Below, piece by piece: positions 54,057-62,239 of a DNA stretch of 64,000 nucleotides. Where the stretch lies: positions 124,001-188,000 of the forward strand of contig NZ_JAHAFS010000001.1 in the NCBI RefSeq assembly GCF_018374135.1. Reading direction: 5' to 3'. Below the pieces are notes generated by a model. The model searched no databases and had not been told where the DNA came from. It saw only the letters and a program-made list of their open reading frames with translations. Each line of letters starts with the position of its first letter. The first letter of the stretch is position 1. The stretch is from Campylobacter gracilis. Its GTDB lineage: Bacteria > Campylobacterota > Campylobacteria > Campylobacterales > Campylobacteraceae. The translations under genes were made by a program, and so were the position numbers.

Positions 54057-55982
54057 CTACTCAAACCGCACGAGGTTTACCAAAACCCCGTCGAAAACGT
54101 CCTGCTTAAAGAGCTTGATCTCGCGCACGATATCTGCATTGTCGTCGTCGATGACGCCGTTTTTGACGAGGCTGTCCTCGATGAGCTTAAAGATAAAGGC
54201 GTGGTTGCTGACGTCGGAGATACCGCTTTTAAAGCCCATTTCAAGGCGTACTGGCACGCCTATGTGCACGCCGCGCAGGTCCTTGGCGATGTAAAGATCA
54301 GCGATCGTGCGCACCATTTTTTTCGCCATTTGGTAGCTCGCCGTGGACGACAAAATATCATTAAGACCGAAATTTTCCATCAAAAGCGGAATACGAACGC
54401 GCGCCAAAACCCCCTCGCCGGGCTCGCTCGCGTTCTTTTTCAAAAACGAAATTTTAATCCTATGCGCGATACCTATGAAACGCGGCTTAAGCTCGATGAG
54501 CCTAGCTCTAGATGCTTGCGGTAGCGAGATAGGACGCGAAGTGCTTGCAATAGGCAGAGCCTGCGGACGCTCTCGAAGGCTCGCGCGCTCTTTCGTAGGC
54601 GCTTTGCGCGCAGGTTTATCATAAAAATTTACTGGCTTGGCCGCAAAAGTTGATTCGCTCCCAAAAGCTGCAGACGCAGGCTCATCACCAAGCGCCCCCT
54701 TCGCCATAGAAGAAGCAAACGTAGAATTCTCACCCGTTAACTCAGGCTGCGCGGATTGCTCAAATTCGGGCACAAATTTATTTCCCGCTTGCGGCGGCAA
54801 ATTTAAAGGATGTCGCTCTTGTGCGGAGCTTTTCTGTGCTAAATTTTGCTCGTCGGAATTTTCGGGCGCGTAATTTTGCCCTTTTGCCAAAAACGCGGAA
54901 TTCTCACCAACGCAATTCTCATCTTGAGGCGTAAATTCCGAGGCATTTTCTAAGGCAAAATTTGCGGCGCGGCGGCCAGCGAAATTAGCGCTTTGCCCCT
55001 TGGAAAACTCGGAGCCTTGAGGCTTGCAATCATTTGCGCACTTTATATCAAGCGCAGAATTTGCGAAAGTAGAATTTTTTGATGCAGAGCTTTGTGCCGT
55101 AGAATTTTTACTTCGTAAGTCCGCGTCCTGCTCTGCTACAAACGAATTGTCAGCTGCAAAATTCTCCGTTTGCGCCATAAAATTAGAATTTTGCGCCCCA
55201 AATACGGAATCTTTCACGAGCGCAGAGCTTTGCGCGGAAATAAAATTTCGCGATGCAGGAACGAAGCTTTGCCCTTTAGCAGAATTCGTAGGCGCAGAGT
55301 TTTGTGGTATAAAATTTTCACTCCTCGCATTTGCGCTCTCTTCGAAACTAGCGGCGAGCCCCACGCTCATGTCATCCTGCGCAGCGTCATTTTGCAAAAT
55401 TAAATTCTCGCGCGTCGTATCCCACGCGGTATCTGCGCAAAATTCCGCCTGAGCCACGCCATAAAATTCTGCTTGCGAAGCATCTTGAAATTCTGCTCGT
55501 GAAGCAAAATCTCGCGCACTCTGAGCGCTGCGCGCAGAAAAATCTCGCTCGCCGCGCCTTGCGTTTGTAGCATACGAAGTCTTTGCCAAGCTGCCGCCAG
55601 CCTCGGACGGAACCGCGCCCGAATCTCCGCCGCAAAAGCTACCAAAATCGCAGGCGCTGTCAAACTCCGCATAGCCATCCGCCGTGCGGAGACGATCTGC
55701 GCGGGCTTTCTTTTTAGGCGTAGAAGAGAGAGTGAGTCTGCCTGCAAGCTCGCGTCCACCGGAGTTTAAAATCCCAAAAATTCTAGCTCTAAAGCGCTCG
55801 AACTGCTCGCCACTGAGCGAAATTTTATCGTTTAGGCTCTGCACGCCGAAGTCTGCAGCGGTAAAATTTACGATCGCTCCGTCCCTACTCGCGACGCGCA
55901 CGCGACCTTTGAGCGAGCCTTTTAGCTTAAAATCGCTGCCTGCGAGAATTTTTTTCATCAACTCCTTCGGATTGTAGGGCAT
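54057..55982 (-). CDS. Protein with RusA-like C-terminal domain and 360-residue low-complexity insert
   Basis: 641 residues from the ATG at 55982. An N-terminal region (1-100) and a C-terminal domain (about 495-641) flank a very long Asn/Ser/Ala/Phe-rich segment. In the C-terminal domain, DVSNH (590-594) followed by KLIEDSLVKNGVIDDDN (to 615) resembles the acidic D-x-DN...K...L..G...DDD pattern of RusA Holliday-junction resolvases. The match is by eye and moderate. The start lies one base after the M23 peptidase stop. Confidence 0.55.
   Translation of the reverse strand: MPYNPKELMKKILAGSDFKLKGSLKGRVRVASRDGAIVNFTAADFGVQSLNDKISLSGEQFERFRARIFGILNSGGRELAGRLTLSSTPKKKARADRLRTADGYAEFDSACDFGSFCGGDSGAVPSEAGGSLAKTSYATNARRGERDFSARSAQSARDFASRAEFQDASQAEFYGVAQAEFCADTAWDTTRENLILQNDAAQDDMSVGLAASFEESANARSENFIPQNSAPTNSAKGQSFVPASRNFISAQSSALVKDSVFGAQNSNFMAQTENFAADNSFVAEQDADLRSKNSTAQSSASKNSTFANSALDIKCANDCKPQGSEFSKGQSANFAGRRAANFALENASEFTPQDENCVGENSAFLAKGQNYAPENSDEQNLAQKSSAQERHPLNLPPQAGNKFVPEFEQSAQPELTGENSTFASSMAKGALGDEPASAAFGSESTFAAKPVNFYDKPARKAPTKERASLRERPQALPIASTSRPISLPQASRARLIELKPRFIGIAHRIKISFLKKNASEPGEGVLARVRIPLLMENFGLNDILSSTASYQMAKKMVRTIADLYIAKDLRGVHIGVPVRLEMGFKSGISDVSNHAFIFKLIEDSLVKNGVIDDDNADIVREIKLFKQDVFDGVLVNLVRFE
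54603..55685 (-). repeat. In-frame insert in the RusA-like gene
   Basis: Encodes about residues 100-460. More than 20 RAATTY words. Some lie on local grids: 55440, 55464 and 55488 are 24 bases apart (Phe every eight residues), and further on Asn-Ser recurs every five or seven residues. Longest insert in the window. Confidence 0.8.
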
Positions 55983-55983
55983 T

Positions 55984-56796
55984 TTAGCGCTCGCCAAAAA
56001 CCACTTCGTTAAATTTAGCGACGAAGCTTAGCGGATTGACGCTCACGCCGTTGATCGCGATGCCGAAGTGCAGATGTGGACCGCTAACTCTACCGCTCTC
56101 GCCCGAAAGCGCGATTTCATCGCCTTTGCGAACGTGATCGCCAAGCGTCACTTTGATCTCGCTTAGATGATAGTACTGCGAATAAATGCCGCCGCCGTGA
56201 TCGATCACGACCGAACCGCCGGCGTAGTAGCGGTCTTTGGCGATGACTACGACGCCGTCATTGGCTGCGCGCACCGCAGTGCCTACCGCGGCGCGATAAT
56301 CGGTGCCGCTGTGATAGCTTTTAAGCTCACCATTAAAGGTGCGGGCATTGCCGAATGCAGAGGTTATTTTAGAGTTTAAAGGCAGCTCAAACGGCGTGGA
56401 AAAAAGATAGCGCGGCGTGGTGATCGCATAGATCGCGTTGGCTTCGTCGAGCTCTTTTTTGATACGTGCGGCGGCTTCTTTTGGAGGTTTAACTTTACCA
56501 GGAGCGACGCTTAGAGCCTCTTTTTTATACTCGCCCTTTTTCAAAGCGACGATCTGCTCGTGGCTGCCGCTTTGATCTACTATCCGCAGCGCGAAATCCC
56601 CCTTAGCGCGGTAGTTTGCCGCCAGAACGGCGATTTTATCGCTAGAATTTGGGGCCTCGATGAGGGGGATTTTCTTTGAGCCAAAGCTCAACTCGGTTGT
56701 GCCTTTATCTAATTTTAAGACTATGACATCACCGTTTACTATGTCTAAAGCGAAAATTTTGATCGCCAAAAGTGCAAAAATAGCTAGAAATTTCAT
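55984..56796 (-). CDS. Periplasmic M23 metallopeptidase
   Basis: 270 residues. Signal peptide (about 1-16), an N-terminal beta domain, and a LytM/M23 domain with the zinc ligands in HSGTDYR (near residue 163) and HLHFG (near 243); VVIDHGGGIYSQYYHL is between. Such enzymes trim peptide cross-links and shape the cell in Campylobacter (Pgp/Csd type). Which one this is cannot be settled. The RusA-like gene follows. Confidence 0.9.
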   Translation of the reverse strand: MKFLAIFALLAIKIFALDIVNGDVIVLKLDKGTTELSFGSKKIPLIEAPNSSDKIAVLAANYRAKGDFALRIVDQSGSHEQIVALKKGEYKKEALSVAPGKVKPPKEAAARIKKELDEANAIYAITTPRYLFSTPFELPLNSKITSAFGNARTFNGELKSYHSGTDYRAAVGTAVRAANDGVVVIAKDRYYAGGSVVIDHGGGIYSQYYHLSEIKVTLGDHVRKGDEIALSGESGRVSGPHLHFGIAINGVSVNPLSFVAKFNEVVFGER

Positions 56797-56867
56797 AAAT
56801 TTTCCAAAATTCGTTATTTTTCATCAATTTTTTGTTAAAAATTAGCTAAAACAAATGAAATTGCTGT

Positions 56868-56873
56868 TATAAT
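56868..56873 (+). promoter_or_regulatory. -10 promoter of the SYLF gene
   Basis: TATAAT preceded by TGT, 28 bases upstream of the ATG. Confidence 0.55.
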
Positions 56874-56901
56874 AACGAAAATTCAATTTTAAAAGGATTA
56901 A

Positions 56902-57720
56902 ATGATGAAAAAGTTTTTGCTTCTAGCATCTGTTGCACTTTGCGGTCTTTTGCACGCGGACGTCGTGGCAAATCAAGAGGTTATAGCGGCGACTAACGTC
57001 GTTAGATCTTTCGTAGCGGCTAATAACTTCGGCACCGATGAGCGCTATCTGACTAGCGCCAAAGCCGTCGCAATCCTAACCGACGTAAAACGCCTAGCTG
57101 CGGGCGCATCGCTACAATACGGCGATGGAATTTTCAGTGTCAAAGGCGAGAACGGCGAGTGGAGTTCACCGATTTTTATCAAATATAAAGGCTACGGCGT
57201 GGGCTTACAAGCAGGCTACGAGACGAGCGACATCGTTATGATCTTTCATACTACGAAGTCATATCAAGACATTTTTACTGGCACAGACACCCTTGAGATC
57301 AATGTAGGTGCCGCAGCAGGCGGCGTAGGTAGAAGAACCGGTCGCGCAACCGATCTGCCTGATATCTCTGCATGGATGGTAAGTCCGGGCGAGCAAACAG
57401 GCGTCTACCTAGGCGTATCGATCGACAACGGCAGAATCACTATCGACGATCAACTAACTAACGACTTCTATGAGAGAATTTACGACTACGAGGATATCTT
57501 AAATGACTCTCCTCGCGCGAATAAATACGCGAAAAGATGGAAAGAAGTGATGAGGAAGTATTTTACAAACGGCGAGAAATACGGCGCTAGCAGCAGTGCG
57601 GCGATACCTGTAAATCACGTGCAGAAAAAATACCCTGATGGTAAGCCGATCATCTCAAACCGCTCTCCTAGAACTCACGCTAAGGCTACGCGAAGCAAAA
57701 AGGTTAAAAAAGCAAAATAA
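56902..57720 (+). CDS. Exported SYLF (YSC84-like) domain protein
   Basis: 272 residues. Signal peptide (about 1-20, ending LLHA), then a SYLF lipid-binding domain (about 30-205) with AKAVAILTDVKRLAAG, GYGVGLQAGYETSDIVMIF and a Gly-rich strand AAAGGVGRRTG. The C-terminus is strongly basic (KKVKKAK). Eukaryotic SYLF domains bind phosphoinositides; the bacterial role is unknown. Followed by a clear terminator. Confidence 0.85.
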   Translation: MMKKFLLLASVALCGLLHADVVANQEVIAATNVVRSFVAANNFGTDERYLTSAKAVAILTDVKRLAAGASLQYGDGIFSVKGENGEWSSPIFIKYKGYGVGLQAGYETSDIVMIFHTTKSYQDIFTGTDTLEINVGAAAGGVGRRTGRATDLPDISAWMVSPGEQTGVYLGVSIDNGRITIDDQLTNDFYERIYDYEDILNDSPRANKYAKRWKEVMRKYFTNGEKYGASSSAAIPVNHVQKKYPDGKPIISNRSPRTHAKATRSKKVKKAK

Positions 57721-57731
57721 ATTATCGAGCC

Positions 57732-57751
57732 AAGCCCCGCTTATGGGGCTT
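57732..57751 (+). terminator. Intrinsic terminator of the SYLF gene
   Basis: AAGCCCC, six-base loop, GGGGCTT, then CTTGCTTT. It begins 11 bases after the stop codon. Confidence 0.75.
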
Positions 57752-57960
57752 CTTGCTTTGGCTTTGCGTTGAGTTTGTGCAAGAGCGCCTAGATGTGAAA
57801 TCGAAGCGCATAGGTTATTTTTTAAAAAAATTTATTGATTCTTTACTAAAGTATTTTATTTAATTTTTATGAGTTATTGGATATATAAAGACCGAATAAA
57901 ATTTTATGGAATTTAACGAAATTTTTATAAAATTTAATCAGTTTTTTATATTTTTATCAC

Positions 57961-57966
57961 TACAAT
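57961..57966 (+). promoter_or_regulatory. -10 element of tRNA-Lys
   Basis: TACAAT, ten bases before the first tRNA base, in an AT-rich leader. Confidence 0.5.
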
Positions 57967-57976
57967 TATAGTTCTT

Positions 57977-58052
57977 GTCTCGTTAGCTCAGTTGGTAGAG
58001 CATCTGACTCTTAATCAGGCGGCCGTAGGTTCGAATCCTACACGGGACACCA
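57977..58052 (+). tRNA. tRNA-Lys (anticodon CTT)
   Basis: 76 bases including the encoded CCA. The acceptor stem pairs GTCTCGT with ACGGGAC (one G-T pair), D-stem GCTC/GAGC, the anticodon stem pairs TCTGA with TCAGG, loop CTCTTAA gives anticodon CTT, and the T-arm is GTAGG-TTCGAAT-CCTAC. An integrase follows, and the 3' end of the tRNA is the likely integration point. Confidence 0.97.
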
Positions 58053-58172
58053 TCTATCAAATTTCCCCCCTATTTTTAGTTTTTTGATTTTTTTAAAAGC
58101 CCTGTTTTACGGCTTTTTCAAATTTTTTCAAAAAAATTTCAAATGCTAAAAGCGCTAGATTATACAGGCAGT

Positions 58173-58217
58173 TTAAGAGAAACTACTATATATTAAAAAA
58201 TGTATAGTAGCTCTTAA
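58173..58217. promoter_or_regulatory. Imperfect palindrome upstream of the integrase
   Basis: TTAAGAG at 58173-58179 pairs with CTCTTAA at 58211-58217, and CTACTATA (58183-58190) with TATAGTAG (58203-58210). It lies just upstream of the integrase -10, a suitable place for an operator or recombinase arm site. Confidence 0.55.
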
Positions 58218-58243
58218 GCTTGCTAAGCTCTTTGGAAACTTTT

Positions 58244-58249
58244 ATAATT
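58244..58249 (+). promoter_or_regulatory. -10 promoter of the integrase
   Basis: TATAAT overlapping the TTG that opens the longer reading frame, which argues for the later ATG as start. Confidence 0.5.
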
Positions 58250-58290
58250 TGTCCTATGAAACTATATTAAATTTTAAAGGACAAGCAGTT

Positions 58291-59514
58291 ATGAAGGTTT
58301 TTTCTAAAATTAAAGACGATCCAGCTTTTAAAACAGATCCCGATAAAGTCATCAGAAATTTCTCCCTGCCTCATCGCAAAAATACTATGGTAGAAATGAT
58401 CGATGAGCATATAGCAGTTAGATTTTACCGCTCATTTACTAAAAAGGGAATACAAACAATCCATAGGCACTACCACTATTCGCTAGGCGGCAAGCTAATT
58501 AAGTCTTTAGGTAATGTAGATGAGATAAGTCTAAGCGAAGCCAAAGAAACTCTTAAAGATTTAATGATAGATGATTCTACTAAGCTGATCCCTGCTAAAA
58601 ATACTCTGGCAAGCGTTTATAGACAGTTTTGCAGACATAACGGCAACGTCGCATTAGCAACCTCTAAAAGACGAGATATGAGCTTTAAAGCTTTAAGGGA
58701 TATTTGCGACAAAGATATAAACAAGATAAGCAAAAAGGATATTATGCCGATACTGGATTATTATTACGATAATGAAAAATACGCCTCCTTAGAAATTTTA
58801 TTCAAACTTATTAAAAGACTATTCAGATATGCTCGCATAAGAGATATTTCTAAAAATCCATTATTTGCAGAAGAGGTGTTTAAGGACTTTTATAATATAC
58901 CTCGCCGTAGCGAATACCCATATATAAAAGATGACTTGGATTTAACCGTACTTATTAAATTTATCATGAACTATCCTTACCAAATCGGCGTTAAGAACGC
59001 TTTGATCTTTGGACTGCTTACGGGGCTAAGAAGCTCAAATGTAAGAAATTTAACCCATGAGCATTTAAAAATAGGTGATGATGGAGAATACTACTTACTA
59101 TTTCCGCAAGATGAAAATAAGGTAAAAAGCAATGGAGATGAACATCTGGGACTTCCTACAGAAGTAGGGCAATGGCTGCAAAGGTTACACGCTCATAATA
59201 GTAGCTGCTTGCTATGCGCCAATACGCAAGGAGAGGTACTAAGCGATATGACTCTAGTTAAAGCGCTTAAAACCTATGCTCCCGTAATAGCTAAGAATAG
59301 ATTGGTTTTTCACTCTTTTAGAAAGATACTAGAAACCTTTGCATATGAGAAAATACATGAGAACAAGCTGGATCCATATAGCATTGAACGCACCCTTTTT
59401 CATGCACAAAGAGAGATACAAAAGATTTATAACAAAGCTACGAATATTGAGAATACGCGTAGGGTTCTAACATGGTGGCTAGGTTATTTAAAGGGGTTGG
59501 GGTTTAAATTTTAA
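58291..59514 (+). CDS. P4-type tyrosine integrase of a tRNA-Lys island
   Basis: 407 residues from the ATG at 58291 (AAAGGA upstream). The catalytic set of tyrosine recombinases is visible: Arg in GLLTGLRSSN, His-x-x-Arg in HSFRK, His in the FHAQRE stretch and Tyr in KIYNKA, followed by TWWLGYL as in P4-like integrases. It directly follows tRNA-Lys, the usual arrangement for an integrated element. AT-rich relative to the core genes. Confidence 0.9.
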   Translation: MKVFSKIKDDPAFKTDPDKVIRNFSLPHRKNTMVEMIDEHIAVRFYRSFTKKGIQTIHRHYHYSLGGKLIKSLGNVDEISLSEAKETLKDLMIDDSTKLIPAKNTLASVYRQFCRHNGNVALATSKRRDMSFKALRDICDKDINKISKKDIMPILDYYYDNEKYASLEILFKLIKRLFRYARIRDISKNPLFAEEVFKDFYNIPRRSEYPYIKDDLDLTVLIKFIMNYPYQIGVKNALIFGLLTGLRSSNVRNLTHEHLKIGDDGEYYLLFPQDENKVKSNGDEHLGLPTEVGQWLQRLHAHNSSCLLCANTQGEVLSDMTLVKALKTYAPVIAKNRLVFHSFRKILETFAYEKIHENKLDPYSIERTLFHAQREIQKIYNKATNIENTRRVLTWWLGYLKGLGFKF

Positions 59515-60050
59515 GAAGGTAAAAACAAACTAAAAGGATGGCTTCTTTGAAGGTTTACGCGGTTGTTGATTGAACAGAATACATCCGGCAAGCTTAAAGT
59601 AATATATACGGCAAATACCATAGATATAGCAAAGCTCTTGCCATAAACGGACAAATACTATAAACATACAGAGGATTTTTCTAATCTAGCTAGGTCTCTA
59701 GAAAATGAACAAGATGAGCTACTCGTATTTCAGATATTCTAAAGCTATTAGTAAGCCCATTTAATTCATTAATTCCATAATCCATGAGTTTCATATATAT
59801 AGGTAGCTTAAATTCCTCAACTAAATAAGTATTTTATCTATTACAGGGATAAATTCTCTTCTTACTAAGTGCCGTTTAAATATGCTTTTTATAACTTTTA
59901 GGAGCATTCTTTGCTAAAGCAATAGTAAATTTTAGGGATATTCTTATGTAGCTTTGCTTTGATAAGGCATTTAAATGCGAAGGTATCTTTCTATCCACCC
60001 CTCTCTTAAGCAGGCTTAAGCTTATATATAATCAAGCCAAGCCACCTATA
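59515..60050. other. Island spacer with gene remnant
   Basis: About 540 AT-rich bases. The first part holds the remnant listed separately; in the rest I see nothing recognisable. Confidence 0.5.
59554..59742 (+). pseudogene. Decayed coding fragment
   Basis: One frame reads TRLLIEQNTSGKLKVIYTAN and on to IAKLLP, then TAA at 59644-59646, and continues in frame with TDKYYKHTEDFSNLARSLEN and on to VFQIF before the final stop. The composition is protein-like across the stop, which suggests a broken gene. Family unknown. Confidence 0.4.
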
Positions 60051-60947
60051 CTATAACCCAACCAAATAATGCCTAGTTATCTCTACTCTTGAATGCCCCA
60101 TATCTATAGATACCTGAGCTAAAGCTTTTATATGGCTCATACCCTCTTTACGTAACTCCTCATATCTTTCTTGAGCAAAGTTATATCTAAGCCAATGCGT
60201 TCCTCTTTTGTCCGCTCCTGCTGCTTTTAGATCCTTTACGTAAGCATTCTTTGGGACATAGTATCCCGACTCTTTGGCAAGCCTTAGCTGTTTTATGGTT
60301 TTATCGCTTAGCTTTTTAGTACTGTAGCATAAGCCGTTCTTACTACCTAGTATGGTTATACTATTATCGTCGTTAATTTGCCATTTGCTAGAATTTATAG
60401 CATCATCCAGTCTTAGTCCTGCCTCTAATTGAAGCTTGGCGGATATATAATAAGGAGAGCTTAATTGCATATTGCTTATGATTTTATATGGATTTTCATA
60501 GGCTCTGTTATAATGTCTCTTACGAAGGTTCATACCCTTTTTCTTAAGCTCTTTGCGGATATCCGTAATATCTTTTCCCGATACGTTTAGCCCTAGCTTA
60601 CTACAATTATCAAAGCTCTTAGCTAATGCCGATATATAGGTATTAAGCGTTCCTCCGCTTACTTCGTTTGCTTTTAGCAGTAGCCACTCTCTTGCACTGC
60701 TAGCATTTATGTTTTGCATTATTTTTTGGCCGTGCCTAGCTTTAAGAAATTCTATATATTGAGTAGTTACCGCTCTTAAGTTTTGAATGCTTTTAATGCT
60801 ATGGGCGTATGTGCTCTTTGCATGTCCATTCTGTCCTTTAAGCTTACTATTGCATCTTACGTTACCTTTAGATATTCCGATACCGTTTGCTTGCTTCATA
60901 ATCTGAGAGATAATAGCCTTAGCGTTCATTCTAGTGTGCAGAGCCAT
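60051..60947 (-). CDS. Second tyrosine recombinase
   Basis: 298 residues. The catalytic residues are Arg in LEAGLRLDDA (near residue 177), His-x-x-Arg in HWLRYNF, His in MGHSRVEIT and Tyr in RHYL close to the C-terminus. The order and spacing are those of XerC/D-like enzymes rather than of the P4 integrase upstream. It begins 3 bases after the HTH gene, so the two are a unit. Possible roles: excision, inversion or resolution within the island. Confidence 0.85.
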   Translation of the reverse strand: MALHTRMNAKAIISQIMKQANGIGISKGNVRCNSKLKGQNGHAKSTYAHSIKSIQNLRAVTTQYIEFLKARHGQKIMQNINASSAREWLLLKANEVSGGTLNTYISALAKSFDNCSKLGLNVSGKDITDIRKELKKKGMNLRKRHYNRAYENPYKIISNMQLSSPYYISAKLQLEAGLRLDDAINSSKWQINDDNSITILGSKNGLCYSTKKLSDKTIKQLRLAKESGYYVPKNAYVKDLKAAGADKRGTHWLRYNFAQERYEELRKEGMSHIKALAQVSIDMGHSRVEITRHYLVGL

Positions 60948-60950
60948 GAT

Positions 60951-61373
60951 TTATATACCTCTATCTTTTAATAGTCTTGCTACGCTTGATTTGCTGGTTT
61001 GTATGCCGTAGTTTTTCCATAGAATATCCGCTATTTTTTGATAGCTATGGCCGCTTTTATGTAGGGATTTTAAGCAATCCTTATAATCTGCTATTTTTGA
61101 TTTGGTCGGTTTTTTCTTTGGGCCTAGTAGCTTTTTATACTCTTTATTTACTACTTCGCTTAAGGCTCTTTTATCTACTTTCATATCTTTATAATAGTGC
61201 AATATACCGTTAAGTGCATTATCTGCTCTTTTCTTATCGTGCCTCGCTCTACTAATATATGAGATAAAGGTATTTACTAGCCATATAAGCTCATTCTGAT
61301 TAGCAGTTTCTTGAGCTTTATCGTTAAAGACCTTTATACCTTTCTTGACTCTTAAAAGATTTTCATAATGCAT
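60951..61373 (-). CDS. Helix-turn-helix protein paired with the recombinase
   Basis: 140 residues, basic. The C-terminal third, SGHSYQKIADILWKNYGIQTSKSSVARLLKDRG, is a resolvase-like helix-turn-helix; the N-terminal part is helical. AAAGGAG precedes the ATG. It is followed after 3 bases by the tyrosine recombinase, suggesting a DNA-binding partner or regulator of recombination. Family not named. Confidence 0.72.
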   Translation of the reverse strand: MHYENLLRVKKGIKVFNDKAQETANQNELIWLVNTFISYISRARHDKKRADNALNGILHYYKDMKVDKRALSEVVNKEYKKLLGPKKKPTKSKIADYKDCLKSLHKSGHSYQKIADILWKNYGIQTSKSSVARLLKDRGI

Positions 61374-61423
61374 ATCTGCTCCTTTATGGTAGATTTTGTG
61401 ATAAATTTAAAGATTGCTGGTCT

Positions 61424-61429
61424 ATTATA
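61424..61429 (-). promoter_or_regulatory. -10 promoter of the HTH-recombinase pair
   Basis: GTTATAAT on the minus strand, about 50 bases upstream of the HTH gene start. Confidence 0.5.
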
Positions 61430-61450
61430 ACGGGAGAATAAAAAAATGGT

Positions 61451-61740
61451 AGGAAGCTTTGCTACTTATAGAAGTCTTATTGTTTTTTAGAAGATCGATA
61501 GTGCATCTTGCTTTCAGAAGTGTCATTGTGCTTCGTTGTTTTTCGATAGATTCATTGTCTTTTCAGAAGCTCTATTTTTTCAACGCCTAGTTGTTTTTTT
61601 CAGAACTTCATCGGTTTCTATGGGGCTTCATTGTTTCTTAGAAGCCTTATTATGCTTAATTGCTTTTTCATAGACCTCATTGTCTTTTTACCAGCTTCAT
61701 TGCTTTCATAAAGCCTCATTGTTTCTTATAAAAAGGCTCG
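61451..61740. repeat. Degenerate direct-repeat array, about 12 copies
   Basis: The phrase AGAAGCYTCATTGTTTTTC recurs with variation from about 61451 to 61740, copies mostly 18-30 bases apart (for example near 61470, 61516, 61545, 61602, 61621, 61640, 61711). It starts about 20 bases upstream of the HTH gene's promoter. It could be a binding-site array or a decayed repetitive gene. Confidence 0.65.
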
Positions 61741-62239
61741 GTGATAGAGAATGGTAGAATCTGATATCGCGTATGTTATGCAGGGCATAATAGGAAAGGG
61801 AGGATGATGGATATTAAGCAAGGAAAGCGTTCAAGGTATTCGTTTTTAGGATTGGGCTTTATGTATAGGATTTCAGGGTTGGTTTTGAGTGGAATATTTT
61901 GTTGAAGGGCGGATATGGGTTGGGCTTTGAGGAGCGTAAAGGGTGCAAATATGTTGTAAGCTTATGGAATCAACCTAGTTCTTTTCAGGATTTTTAAGAA
62001 GAGTAAAGGTCGCAAGCATAAAAACCCATGTAAGGATGGAGATGTTTGTAGAATTTTGCCTATACTCATGCAAGCATTTTAAATTTATCGTATAAATTTT
62101 AATCATTCGTCTTAATCATACGTTCGCTATGATTTTGAAAGATAGTAATAACTTATGAGGCGGTTTTTTAATATGCCGCCTCATATAAAATTCCAACCTA
62201 CAAAGTGCTATGCTAGCAAGTGTAATGTCGGCATAGCCC

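Larger units (their letters stand above)
61374..62239. other. Island spacer with degenerate repeat array
   Basis: About 870 bases. It holds the promoter of the HTH gene, the degenerate array, and from about 61740 to 62200 sequence with only short frames (possibly decayed genes). No complete gene seen. Confidence 0.5.

Noticed and set aside
58249..58290. TTG start of the integrase
   Set aside because: It overlaps the TATAAT promoter element; the ATG at 58291 has AAAGGA at proper distance.
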